A DNA stretch of 25,000 nt from Chromera velia (taxonomy: Eukaryota; Sar; Chromeraceae). The translations under genes and the position numbers were made by a program. The stretch is taken from the NCBI GenBank assembly GCA_018398765.1, contig JAHBMJ010001119.1, positions 1-25,000 of the forward strand, in the 5' to 3' direction. Below, in pieces: positions 1 to 9,239 of the stretch; the first letter of the stretch is position 1; the number at the start of each line of letters is the position of its first letter. The notes below the pieces were generated by a model that worked only from the letters and a program-made list of their open reading frames with translations, searched no databases and was not told where the DNA came from.

Positions 1-950
<950 letters not shown>

Positions 951-1001
951 CAAAGAAAGGGAGAAGGAGAAAAGACATCAGATCCAGATCGATGGGAGAA
1001 C
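951..1001 (-). CDS. Candidate 3' exon of an unknown minus-strand transcript
   Basis: On the minus strand a strong acceptor (pyrimidine tract ending in TCTGCAG) precedes this 51-nt segment and a perfect GTAAGT donor follows it. If the exon at 1093-1273 joins in phase 0, the frame stops after seven codons, so much of the segment would be untranslated. No protein family is recognised. The splice signals, not coding content, are the evidence. Confidence 0.25.
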
Positions 1002-1092
1002 CTGCAGATAAAACAGTAAAGAGAAAATCAGGAAAATGAAATGAATGAGATGAGGGGACGGCAGCGACCATAGCCGCGTGACAGTGTCTGAC

Positions 1093-1273
1093 CTTGATGG
1101 TTGACCTAGTAAAGTGCAGCCGAGTGCTCCATATCCTAGCGTTCAAAGGATATAGCCAGGCACCAAAAGGGGTGTTCAGCGGCATAGTACCGGGTCCGTC
1201 TTGGAAGGTAAAAGGTTGCATCGGGAACTGCCTTCGGCTGGATTGATCCGTTCGATTCAGCAACCTCAAACAT
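1093..1273 (-). CDS. Candidate internal exon of an unknown minus-strand gene
   Basis: This 181-nt minus-strand segment lies between an acceptor ending in CCTTCCAG and a donor reading AAG|GTCAGA. Only one of its three frames is fully open. That is the frame obtained when it is spliced to the candidate exon at 1661-1718, which leaves two bases at its end. The translation is of mixed composition (for example FTFQDGPGTMPLNTPFGAWL) and unlike the low-complexity flanks. I recognise no domain. It could equally be part of a spliced noncoding RNA. Confidence 0.3.
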
Positions 1274-1660
1274 CTGGAAGGCACGAAATCAGAGAGATAA
1301 GATAAAAAGACAGGGGCACTATGAGAAACAACACTGTAGCAGGGCGATGTTTTGGGAGACGGGAGGACAAAAGAAAAAAAAAAAAGGAGACAGGGGTAAC
1401 CGGATTTTGGCACGGAAAAATTAGGCAGACAAGGAATGAAAGATGGCTCAATTGGAGTAGAAAAATACGGGAAAGCAGCATTTTTTTGAGGGGGAATTGA
1501 ATAGAGAAAACGACCGGAAGAAGAGGAAATAAATTTTTAAAGGACAAAGAAAGGAATAAAAAGTGTTGTTCGAGAGAGACGGGACCGATTAAATCAGGGG
1601 GCCGGGGCCGCTGAGAAAATGGGCCCTAAGCAAGGAGGGGGAAGCATCATTGGGACTCAC

Positions 1661-1718
1661 CTTAGGCAGGCGCACCGCACGGGAGTTTTCGGCCTAGTAT
1701 TCGGCTCTCTTCGAAAAC
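1661..1718 (-). CDS. Candidate upstream exon of the same minus-strand transcript
   Basis: This 58-nt minus-strand segment has an acceptor ending in TTTTGTTGCAG and a GTGAGT donor. One frame is open throughout and joins in phase to the only open frame of the segment at 1093-1273. It would be transcribed divergently from the interrupted host gene starting at 1884. No start codon could be fixed and no family is recognised. Confidence 0.25.
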
Positions 1719-1883
1719 CTGCAACAAAAGGATGTGCACGCAGTCGGATTCAGAAAATTCGGCGAATTCACGGCAACATCTCACCGCTTTTAACTCACAT
1801 TCAAATAGAATCGGCTTTCAGAGACTGCCTGACCTACCATAAATATCCTACTCTTATCGAAACTGTCAACTCAAGTCGACACA

Positions 1884-1932
1884 ATGCGTTTTCCTTCTGT
1901 TTCTTCTTCCTCTTCCTCCTCATCATTCTCTC
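1884..1932 (+). pseudogene. 5' fragment of a host ORF split by the retrotransposon
   Basis: An ATG at 1884 (A at -3) opens a frame that runs straight into the 5' LTR. It encodes Met-Arg-Phe-Pro-Ser-Val and then a run of serines. The first in-frame upstream stop is at 1830, with no other ATG between. When the retrotransposon and one 5-bp target copy are removed, position 1932 joins 7913 and the frame continues unbroken to the stop at 8599-8601, giving about 245 residues. The joined frame is direct from the sequence; that the ancestral locus was an expressed gene is inference. Confidence 0.6.
1928..1932. repeat. Left target-site duplication (imperfect)
   Basis: CTCTC directly before the 5' LTR matches CTCTT at 7908-7912 directly after the 3' LTR in four of five positions. 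Five base pairs is the usual size for Ty3/gypsy insertions. The difference is a transition. The sequence is simple, so on its own it is weak evidence; the restored host frame strengthens it. Confidence 0.6.
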
Positions 1933-2218
1933 TGTAGGCCAGACACGAGCAACGGGCAGGCGACGGGCTCAAGGCATGGCGGTGTGGCGGCGTGGCGGCG
2001 TGGCAGCACTATGAGTGACAGCCTGTATAATTTTGACGTAGTCTGACGTCGGAATTGATCAGTCTGCCTGCATGTACGCTTGATTGATATGGTAGCATCT
2101 GACTGATGAATTAACAAGACAACTCTCCTAGATTAGACTTTCTACGACACTTATAGCCACTGAACTCGAATGCCCATCTTAGCTATTAGAGTTCAGAGAG
2201 CCCCGTATAAAGCTAACA
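1933..2218 (+). repeat. 5' long terminal repeat
   Basis: This 286-bp LTR starts with TGTAGG and ends with GCTAACA. It aligns end to end with 7630-7907. By hand I count 18 substitutions, all transitions, and one 8-bp insertion within the GGCGGCGTG-rich part. A TATA-like box at 2024-2030 (TGTATAA) has lost one A that the 3' copy keeps (TATATAA). A second TATAAA lies near the 3' end, at 2206-2211. Confidence 0.95.
2024..2030 (+). promoter_or_regulatory. Degraded TATA box of the 5' LTR
   Basis: TGTATAA lies about 90 bp into the LTR, where a U3 promoter would be expected. The matching site in the 3' LTR is TATATAA, so the change here is an A/G transition. The promoter role is inferred from position and motif only. 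Confidence 0.4.
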
Positions 2219-2220
2219 AT

Positions 2221-2234
2221 TGGTTACCAGAGCC
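2221..2234 (+). other. Primer-binding site, tRNA-Met-like
   Basis: TGGTTACCAGAGCC starts two bases after the 5' LTR. It begins with the TGG that pairs with the CCA tail of a tRNA, and closely resembles the TGGTATCAGAGCC primer site common in plant LTR elements, which pairs with initiator tRNA-Met. The host tRNA was not available for comparison. Confidence 0.7.
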
Positions 2235-2286
2235 AAGTTCTGAACAGGTTTTGATTCTCTCAGTGTCTTCAGATTAAGTTTTCTCA

Positions 2287-3273
2287 ATGAAACAAGTTCT
2301 CGTTCCATTGACTTCTGAGCACATCAGAAATGCCTTGCAAAACCTTCAGCAGGGCTTCATGACACTGCAGCAAGGCTTTGCAGCTTTGCAGGAGAGTAAC
2401 CAGCAGATCCAGCAGATTCTTTCAGGTGTGGTCGCAGCTCAATCTAGCGCTGCTCCACAGCCTGTCTTTCTAGCTGAAGGTGTACTTCCTCTTGCTGCAC
2501 CTCAGGGACCTGAAGTTGAAGAACGTAAGCAGGTGCCACACATCACTCTGGTGAAGCTGGAGACGTTTACTGGACGCCGCAACTAAGCAGAGAGGTTCAT
2601 TACGGACACTGATGACTACTTCATCAACGCTCAAGTCCCTTATTATCGTCAACTGGGAATCGCTAAGACTTTTTTGTCTGCACCCTTGAGGAACTGGTTT
2701 GACTTGAGGGTGAAGCGTGGACAGGGTTTTGCGGACTGGCCAGCACTGCATGAAGTGCTGAGAGGGAGGTATAAGGAGAAGCATGAGCGGAGGAAGGCGA
2801 GGAGAAAGGTTCTCACCCTCATGTGCAAAAGGTTCGTCACTGACTATAACAAGGATTTTTCTACACTCGCTCTGAAGATTCCAGGAGCCAACGAGTTGGA
2901 TTTGGTTGATGACTACATCAAGGGATTGCCTCCTGTCATCAGGTACGAGACGGACCGAGCAGAACCCATCACTTTGGAGGAAGCGATGGAGAAGGCCTTT
3001 GACAATGAGCTCTGGCTGCAGGATATCAGCTCTCGTAAGGGCCAGTAGGGGTGGAGAAACATGCCCACGCCTACAGCATTGGAGCCAATCAACCCGACAG
3101 GACCGGCACCAATAGAATTGTGTGGGTTTGGTGCTCCTCACAGGCTTACGGGGTTACCACCACGTCACCCCGCAATTCCACAGGCAGTGTGGGACAACAG
3201 ATGGAGACTGCATCGTTGTTTGCTGTGTGGAGAGCTGGACCATCAGGTCAGGCAGTGCGGCAATGGACCCTAG
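2287..3273 (+). pseudogene. gag: gag region (capsid and CCHC nucleocapsid), interrupted by stops
   Basis: This would encode the structural protein that packages the element's RNA. The ATG at 2287 is the first in the frame after the primer site. Residues 15-45 form a Gln/Leu-rich stretch with coiled-coil character. The capsid-like part (about 2587-3045) contains the AERFITDTDDYF and WFDLRVKRGQGFADW segments typical of Ty3/gypsy gag. A perfect C-x2-C-x4-H-x4-C zinc knuckle (CLLCGELDHQVRQC) lies at about 3217-3258. One frame covers everything, but TAA at 2584 and TAG at 3046 interrupt it, and TAG at 3271 separates it from the next segment. The TAA and TAG codons could each come from a glutamine codon by one C-to-T change. 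Confidence 0.85.
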
Positions 3274-3681
3274 TTGCCCCCACACATGCAAACCATCTGG
3301 ACGTCCCAGACCAGATCTTTCCAGTCCCCCCGGCAGCCTCCGGGTTACCCTTGGCAAGCATCAACCCCCTACCCATCTCCGCATCCTTTCGCCAGTCAGG
3401 GGGCCCAGTCGTCGGGAGTGGAAGGCAGGTCTGGTCTGCAAGGTGACAGTCCGGGGTCACCGATATCGCCTGGAAGGAGAGGTAAAAGACGTGCACAGTC
3501 TCCATCGTTTGGTAGATCTCCTCAGCCTCGGGAGCATAGATCACCAGCGCGTACAGCTGGATCCAAACGGATAGCCAGGGTGAGGACAATCAGATACCGA
3601 AGCCCAAATGACGATGTGGGAGACCAAGAGGTACGTAGTATGGTTGAGGAGGGAGATAGACAAAAGAGACAGAATGGATAG
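3274..3681 (+). pseudogene. gag-pol linker, Pro/Ser/Arg-rich
   Basis: This segment continues the gag frame between the TAG at 3271 and the TAG at 3679. It is rich in proline, serine, glutamine and arginine, ending in a basic SPR-type tract. It resembles the disordered tail found after the zinc knuckle in many gypsy gags. No ATG opens it, so it is a continuation of the polyprotein rather than a separate gene. Confidence 0.6.
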
Positions 3682-4185
3682 AATAAGATAGATGAGGATG
3701 ATGAGGATTCGTTTGAGACTGGTTTTGTCTATCATGGCATGGTCGTGGGTACTCCAGTCAGAGTCTTGTATAACATTGGAGCCGATGATATTTTCATCGA
3801 TAGCAACTTTGCACACCATCGGTAGTTGCATGTTCGCAGGTTTGGTACTCCTCTTAACTGCCGGGTCGTCGTGAAGGAGCCGAGGAGACGAGAGGTCAGT
3901 GAGTATACACCTGCTGTGCCCCTCCGAATTTAGGAGTATCAGGAGACAGTCGGTGCATTGCTTGCTGATTTGGATGGCTACGACATCATCCTTAGATGGA
4001 AATGGAGTGACGTCGATCAAGCTGAAATCAGCCACTGGTCTTGTTCTCTTCGCTTCTTCTTTGACGGCAAGGAAGTGAATCTCCGGGGGGGTGCGTGTAT
4101 AGAAAATAGACGTTGCCCTCCCATTGTGTCACATTTGCAGGCTAAGCGAGCGATCAAGAGAGGTGCCGTCTGTCATCTCGTATGA
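3682..4185 (+). pseudogene. Retroviral-type aspartic protease domain, active site lost
   Basis: This would cut the polyprotein. The frame is the same as gag. At 3772-3783 the normal active-site Asp-(Thr/Ser)-Gly-Ala reads Asn-Ile-Gly-Ala, followed by DDIFID as in family members. Both changes fit G-to-A and C-to-T transitions. The downstream hydrophobic block LDGYDIILRWKW (about 3970-4005) corresponds to the conserved YDIILG-x-x-WL strand. Further stops lie at 3823, 3931 and 4183. Without the catalytic Asp the domain would be inactive even if read through. Confidence 0.75.
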
Positions 4186-5310
4186 TTGGAGACGGCACGC
4201 CGGCCTGCCTGCGACGTCTGTATGACTGAAGTGAGTGAGGGAAAAGGAAAGGGGAGAATGAATGATGGGGGGATTTTGAGTTCTGATTTTCTATCTTTTC
4301 TTCCGTCTGATCATCCTGCTTGGTCGGCCTCTGACTTGTCAGATTTGCGTGAATTTCTCTCTCGACTGGATGCTGAGGTTGCGCTTGATGTAAAAGAAAT
4401 TGTAGCTGATTATACGACTCTCTTTTCTGATCGATTGAAAGAGTTGCCTCCCTCAAGGGGACCTGATTTGGATTTCAAAATTAAGCTTGAGCCAGGTCAT
4501 TCTCCTCCCGCCTGCCCGCCCTATCGTTTATCGATCGGAGAGTTAGATAAACTAAGAAGGCAGATAGATGTGTATCTTTAGCAAGGATTCATCCGTCCGT
4601 CAGCGTCTCCATACGCTGCCCCGATCCTTTTTATCCAGAAAAAAGACGGCACCATGCGTATGTGCTGTGACTATACTGGACTGAATAAAATAACGATCAA
4701 AGATAAACATTCTCTCCCTCACCCTCAGGAATTGATTGATCGTCTGCATGGGGCACGCTTTTTTACGACGCTGGATTTACGTCAGTACTACCATTAGATG
4801 AGAATGGGGGAGGAGGATATCCCAAAGATAGCCTTCACGACTCGTTATGGTTCCTTTGAGTGACTGGTCGTCTCTTTTGGGTTGACGAACGCCCCACTGC
4901 ATGGAATGAGAGTGATTCAGTATGTTTTTTGTTCGTACCTCGATCGTTTTATGTCTGTCTTTCTTGATGACATTCTCATCTATTCACGTACTAGAAAGGA
5001 ACACAAAAAACATATACGGATTGTGTTGGGGTTGCTCGGTAAGAACAGTATGAAGGCAAAGCTCTCTAAATATCATTTCATGCACACTGATTCAGAAGTC
5101 GTTTTTCTGGGACTGAAGATTTCGCGGACGGGGGTGCGTCCAGAGAGGAGCAAGACTGAACAAGTCAGTAAGTGGCCCACCCCCAAGAGTAAGAACGATG
5201 TGCTTTCTTTCCTTGGTTTTGTAAAATGGGTGAGACGTTTTGTGCCTCGCTTCAGCGAAAAGGCAGGTTCTCTGTATGCATTGCTGAGGGGAGATAAATC
5301 GTTTGAGTAG
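4186..5310 (+). pseudogene. pol: Reverse transcriptase domain, interrupted
   Basis: This is the RNA-dependent DNA polymerase of the element, in the gag frame. Visible family blocks in order are: [20 protein letters not shown] (about 4585-4644), the DYTGLNK block, [29 protein letters not shown] (about 4879), the catalytic FLDDILIYS (Phe-Leu-Asp-Asp at 4960-4971), FLGLKI, and the thumb/connection FLGFVKWVRRFVPRFSEKA. Stops fall at 4579, 4795, 4861 and 5308. In family alignments the positions at 4795, 4861 and 5308 are normally Gln, an aromatic residue such as Trp, and Trp, so single transitions explain them. The catalytic aspartates are intact. Confidence 0.9.
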
Positions 5311-6024
5311 GGAAAGAAAGAAGAAGAGAGCTTTGAGGCAGTAAAAGAAGCAGTGAGGAATACAGTAGAGCTGTACATCCTTGATTCTGCGTGTCCATTT
5401 GAAATCTTTGTGGATGCATGTGAATCGACAGAGACGCTTGCTGCCACACTCATGCAAGAAGACTCTGAGACTGGATGGCTCCGTCCATGTGCATTTGCCT
5501 CACGCAGAATGTTACAGGCAGAATTGAAGTATCCCATCAGAGATAAAGAATTTCTTACATGTGTGTTTGCTGTGAAATTGTGGAGACCATATATCAGTCA
5601 TACAACCAAGGTGTGGTCCAATCATGAATCTCTCAAGTATGTCAATGTGTCTGCTGACCGCACCCTGATGTCTCCACGTATGCGCAGATTCGTCTCGATG
5701 TTCGACGAGTTGGGGATCACTTCCAGGTATGTGCCCGGTGTAAGAAACAGAGTGGCAGATGCACTGAGCAGACACCCGGCGGTGACCACCCATGAGTCAA
5801 CAGAAGAAGAGAAAGAAAGAAAAGAAATCTGCCAGTTGTTGTTGCTGGAGTCAAGAGTACAGCTGGATGAGGAGTTGTTAGAGAGGATAAAGAAAGGCTA
5901 TGAAGAAGAGAAGTTCTGGACAGAAGTGAAGGAAGTGATGGAGCACCCTGATAGAGAGGTGCCTCGACACTTGCGGCTGATTGTCCCTCGTTTTCAGATA
6001 GAGGATGGATTACTTTATTTTTAA
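5311..6024 (+). pseudogene. RNase H domain and linker to integrase
   Basis: This would degrade the RNA strand during reverse transcription. It is the longest undamaged part of pol, 238 codons without a stop. FVDACES at about 5407-5427 carries the first catalytic Asp (5413). The block normally reading T-D-H-x-S-L-x-Y here reads SNHESLKYV (about 5614-5640), so the aspartate is Asn, a G-to-A type change. VPGVRNRVADALSRHP marks the domain end. A charged Glu/Lys linker leads to EDGLLYF, where the frame ends at TAA 6022 because of an extra T in a T run; the reading continues one frame over. Confidence 0.85.
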
Positions 6025-6952
6025 CAATCGGCCGGCTGTCCCTACAGAGAGACTGCAAAGGAATCTCATTTATAAGCATCACGACACGGCCGTAGGGAGT
6101 CACTTGGGGGCAGAGAAGACATATTTAAAACTGGCAGGAAGTTTCTACTGGCCTCATATGTATGTTTCTGTCCAGCAGTATGTCAAAAAGTGCGATGCGT
6201 GTCAGAGAGCAAAGAGGCCGACTGAGAAACCACATGGATTGCTCCAACCTCTCTCTATCCCTAATTTTTTTTTTCAGTCAATCTCTTTAGATTTTGTGTT
6301 TAGTTTACCGAGGGTGATGTTCAAAGGAGAATGGGTTGATGGAATTCTCTCTGTGATTGACCGTCTATCAAAAACCCCTACTTTCACTGCAGTCTCCTCG
6401 GAAATCACCACCGAGGGAACTGCAGAGGTGGTCTACGAACGCGTCGTGTGCGAGCACGGAATGCCGCAGTCAGTCGTAAGTGATCGTGATCCTCGTTTTT
6501 TGTCAGCATTCTGGAAGGAATTGGCTTGTTTATAGGGAACGAAGCTGAATATGAGCACAAGGGGACACCCACAGTCAGACAGATAGACAGAGAGAGACAA
6601 TCAGACAATTGAACAGATGCTGTGTTGTTTTGTAAATGAGCATCAGACAGACTGGCCGAGGTGGTTGTGTTTGTGTCAATTTGTATATCGTGATTCTGTG
6701 CATCCAGCTACAGGCATGTCTCCTTTTTTTTTCTTGTACGGCTGTGACCCCATCCGTTTGCCTTCAGTCTCCGTGCGCTCGAAGTCATTCTGTCTGCCAG
6801 CAACAGATTTTGCAGACCGCAGAGAGGCAGAAATCATGAAGGCAAAGGAGAAACTTGAACGAGCAAGAGAGCAAGCAGCTCATCAAGTAGACCCACATAG
6901 AAAAGAAGTCTCATTTACTCCAGGGGATTTTTTACTTGTACGCGGGAAGTAA
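6005..6952 (+). pseudogene. Integrase with H2C2 zinc finger and DDE core, interrupted
   Basis: This would insert the cDNA into the genome. The frame is +1 relative to RT. His-His (about 6077-6103) and Cys-x2-Cys (CDAC, about 6191-6202) make the H2C2 finger. The catalytic triad is visible: Asp at 6290-6292 (SLDFVFSLP), Asp at 6482-6484 (SDRDPRF) and Glu at 6590-6592 (TERDNQTIEQ). Stops at 6533 and 6584 break the core. The second sits where family members have Gln in the SDGQTER motif, and the neighbouring Gly is Arg; both are single transitions. The frame ends at TAA 6950 after DFLLVRGK, and the homology continues in another frame. Confidence 0.88.
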
Positions 6953-7403
6953 GAAGCCAAGCGGGAAGCTTGAGCCTGTATTTTATGGACCGTTTGAGGT
7001 AGAAGAGAAAATAGGGAGCAATGCGTATAAGCTGATTTTCTCTGTAGGGGTAAGGGGCCACAATGTCATCAATATTTTTTTCCTCAAAAAGTACGAGAGA
7101 GAAAAGGATGACCCTCCTCCTGCCATCAGATTGCCTGCATCAGAAGAGGTCGAGTATGAAGTGAAAGAGATTCTTGATCACAGAAAGATAGACAAGCAGG
7201 CATACTATCTGGTATGGTGGGAAGGAGAGAGTAAAGAAAATACATCCTGGGAGCCTGCTGTAAATCTGACACACGCCACAGAAGCACTGTACGTATTCAA
7301 AGAAAAGAAAAGGCAAGAAAAGAAAGAAGCAACGGGCAGGTGTAGGATACAGTTGAGGAACAGAGAGGTGAAGTCAGTGTGGGCAGAAGTGATAGGCCTG
7401 TGA
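6936..7403 (+). pseudogene. Integrase C-terminus (GPF motif) and chromodomain
   Basis: This frame begins inside the integrase without an ATG; a one-base change near 6950 separates it from the preceding frame. YGPFEVEEKIGSNAYKL (about 6984-7034) is the GPY/F module of gypsy integrases. Residues 71-121 (about 7146-7298) match a chromodomain: YEVKEILDHR, an aromatic pair at AYYLVWWEG, and NTSWEP-x-x-NL. In chromoviruses this module directs integration towards marked chromatin. The frame ends at TGA 7401-7403 after a Lys/Arg/Glu-rich tail. This part is undamaged apart from its broken junction. Confidence 0.85.
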
Positions 7404-7629
7404 AGTGGTATACGTGCTTGTGAGTGTAGGATAAATGAAGGAGATTAGATAAATGAATTGTGTGTGACATTATCCTCCGATCTTGCATGTGTGTATATGC
7501 AGTTCGATGTATTTATCCATGCAAAATGAGGTGTGTGATGAGCGACGGTTCGAAGGGGCTGTAGGAGAGGGAGCCTATAGAAGAAGAGCAGAAGCTGAGC
7601 GAGGTTGTCGGCTCCAAGCAGCGGGCAGG
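7404..7629 (+). other. Retrotransposon 3' untranslated region
   Basis: The 226 bp between the last pol stop and the 3' LTR have no coding potential. A polypurine tract is expected at the LTR edge, but only a weak one (AAGCAGCGGGCAGG, 11 of 14 purines) is there. A better purine run lies at 7562-7573 (GTAGGAGAGGGA), some 55 bp away. Confidence 0.6.
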
Positions 7630-7907
7630 TGTAGGCCAGATACGAGCAGCGGGTAGGCGATGGGCTCAAGGCATGGCGGCGTGGCGGCGCGGCGGCGCTA
7701 TGAGTGATAGCCTATATAATTCTGACATGGCCTGACGTCGGAATTGATCAGTCTGCCTGCATGCACGCTTGATTGATGTGGTAGCATCTGACTGATGAAT
7801 TAACAGGACAACTCTCCTAGATCAGACTTTCTACAATACTTATAGCCACTGAACTCGAATGCCCATCTTAGCTATTAGAGTTCAGAGAGCCCCGTATAAA
7901 GCTAACA
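7630..7907 (+). repeat. 3' long terminal repeat
   Basis: This 278-bp LTR is the partner of 1933-2218, with the same ends (TGTAGG to GCTAACA). It keeps TATATAA at 7713-7719 and a second TATAAA close to its 3' end, about 90 bp before the ATG at 7993 in the flanking host ORF. All 18 substitutions from the 5' LTR are transitions. Confidence 0.95.
7713..7719 (+). promoter_or_regulatory. Intact TATA box of the 3' LTR
   Basis: TATATAA lies about 84 bp into the LTR at a U3-like position. It is the intact form of the box altered in the 5' LTR. From here the LTR could drive transcription into the downstream host ORF fragment. Activity is inferred. Confidence 0.4.
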
Positions 7908-7912
7908 CTCTT
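7908..7912. repeat. Right target-site duplication (imperfect)
   Basis: CTCTT follows the 3' LTR and pairs with CTCTC before the 5' LTR. Removing these 5 bp along with the element restores the host reading frame. Confidence 0.6.
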
Positions 7913-8601
7913 CTTTTGCATCCTCTTACCGGGGGGATCCTCAGAAGGTTTGGAAGGGGAAACTTCCGAAGGGTCTTGAAAAGGCCATCGTAATGGTCGA
8001 GGTCACCAAGACCCGCTTCTTCACCTCTCGGGCTCTTGAGATCATGAGAAAGATCCCGAAGTCTGACGTCAAGCCGGAGATCGTGATCAAGAAAGAAGAA
8101 GATCTGCCCGAGGTGAAACAGAAAAAAGGAGTTGCTCGACTTTTTTCCACCTCCGCGGCTGCCGCCACTACTGCCGTGGGTCCCTCTCCAATGGTGGAGG
8201 AGCCATTCGACGACGACGACAAAGAGGCACCTCACTTTAGGGTGCAGGTCGAGGTCCTCTCTGAGTCCAACGAAGAGCCGGTCGAGGACGTTCAGGCTCC
8301 GCTTGCTGACACAGGGGAGGACAACGAGGTCGATGTCATGGAAGAACTTTTCCGAGACCAGCAATTGGATGGGGAAGAAGCCATGCGAGTGCGATCTTCT
8401 AGAAACCCTGGAAGTGACGGGAATAAGCAGATCCAGCTCATGCTTGGCCATCACAAGGACGACGAAAACAGCGATATAGACCTCGAGGAGAGCGATGAGG
8501 AGTCCTTTCTAGAGTTAGACGTCTCAAACAGTGAGAAGGAGGACAGAATCATCCAGGATTTTCAAGAGATGGTGAGAAAATTCTACTGTGACCCAAAATA
8601 G
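7913..8601 (+). pseudogene. 3' main part of the retrotransposon-split host ORF, unknown function
   Basis: The frame is open from inside the LTR end to TAG at 8599-8601. The first internal ATG is at 7993, giving a 202-residue truncated product; the restored ORF starting at 1884 would have about 245 residues. The N-terminal third is basic (KVWKGKLPKGLEKAIVMVEV, later IVIKKEEDLPEVKQKKG). The middle has a Ser/Ala/Thr stretch. The C-terminal half is strongly acidic with Asp/Glu clusters (FDDDDKE, DIDLEESDEESFLELD), ending FYCDPK. No signal peptide, membrane segment or known domain is seen. The serine-rich start followed by a basic region could be an organelle-targeting sequence, but this is a guess. 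It could be a dead gene or a truncated gene driven by the LTR. Confidence 0.6.
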
Positions 8602-9239
8602 GAAGCTTTCGTGTACTTCCGTGCACTTTTTCATCTCCGTGGATAACAGATGGAGGCGCATGCATGGAAAATTCTCTCGCACTGCGCGAGAGAGAATTCA
8701 CTTGGAGGGGGGGGCATGTGTACTGGGATGCTGGGCGGCGCCAGCTGCCCAGTCCGAAGTGTGGCGCGGCTGGTACACGTGGGCGGAGCCACTTGCGTTG
8801 GGCTGGGGCACTTGGCCGCGGTAGGCCTCGCGCGGATTCGCACGGCGGGGAACTATGGCCGGGGTCCTGGGCCTCACGTGCATGCTGTGGGATTTATCTG
8901 CATGATTAGCATGGAGAGATCAAGCTGGGGCAGAGTTGCCATCTTGTAGCTGTTGTCCTGCAGCTTCAGTCTGTCTTGCCATACTTAATCAGTATGCATG
9001 GCTTTGGCATGGTGTTGAAAGTTGAGTGATTAAAGTTGAGCGAATCGAAATGGGGAAGAGGGAAGAGGAATCGACTTGAATCTGATGTTCTTCGTATCTT
9101 GAGTATCTAAACTTATAAACCCTTTGTGCCTTCTAGAATCGATCAATATAGGACAGAACCTTTAGGACTCTCTCTAGCTTGATTATTCTCTGTGTCTAAC
9201 GTCTGTGTCTCGACTAGCTTGTGACACTTTCTAGCTTCC
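8602..9239. other. Intergenic region downstream of the split ORF
   Basis: 8602-8900 is GC-rich and open in several frames, but the frames contradict one another and show no family motif. 8900-9239 is of ordinary composition with no gene signal. A hairpin at 8670-8698 is the only distinct structure. Confidence 0.5.
8670..8698. repeat. Inverted repeat / hairpin after the split ORF
   Basis: AATTCTCTCGC and GCGAGAGAGAATT flank a 5-nt loop. Seven base pairs next to the loop are perfect, and the outer AATT/AATT pairs after a 2-nt bulge. It lies 69 bp past the stop codon, so it may be part of the 3' UTR. Its function is unknown. Confidence 0.5.

Larger units (their letters stand above)
1933..7907 (+). 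mobile_element. Degenerate Ty3/gypsy LTR retrotransposon with chromodomain (chromovirus-like)
   Basis: This 5975-bp element has LTRs of 286 and 278 bp that begin TGT and end ACA, a tRNA-type primer-binding site two bases after the 5' LTR, and domains in the order gag, zinc knuckle, protease, reverse transcriptase, RNase H, H2C2 integrase, GPF motif, chromodomain. Integrase after RNase H identifies Ty3/gypsy; a C-terminal chromodomain is the hallmark of the chromovirus branch. The coding region would be one long gag-pol frame, but it carries about 11 in-frame stops before the integrase, at least two within it, and frame changes near 6017-6022 and 6945-6952. It cannot make a full polyprotein. 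It lies in the same orientation as the host ORF it interrupts. Confidence 0.93.

Noticed and set aside
1619-2014. 131-codon plus-strand ORF running into the 5' LTR
   Set aside because: Its end depends on the inserted LTR, its start overlaps the candidate minus-strand exon, and it is in a different frame from the host ORF that joins across the element.
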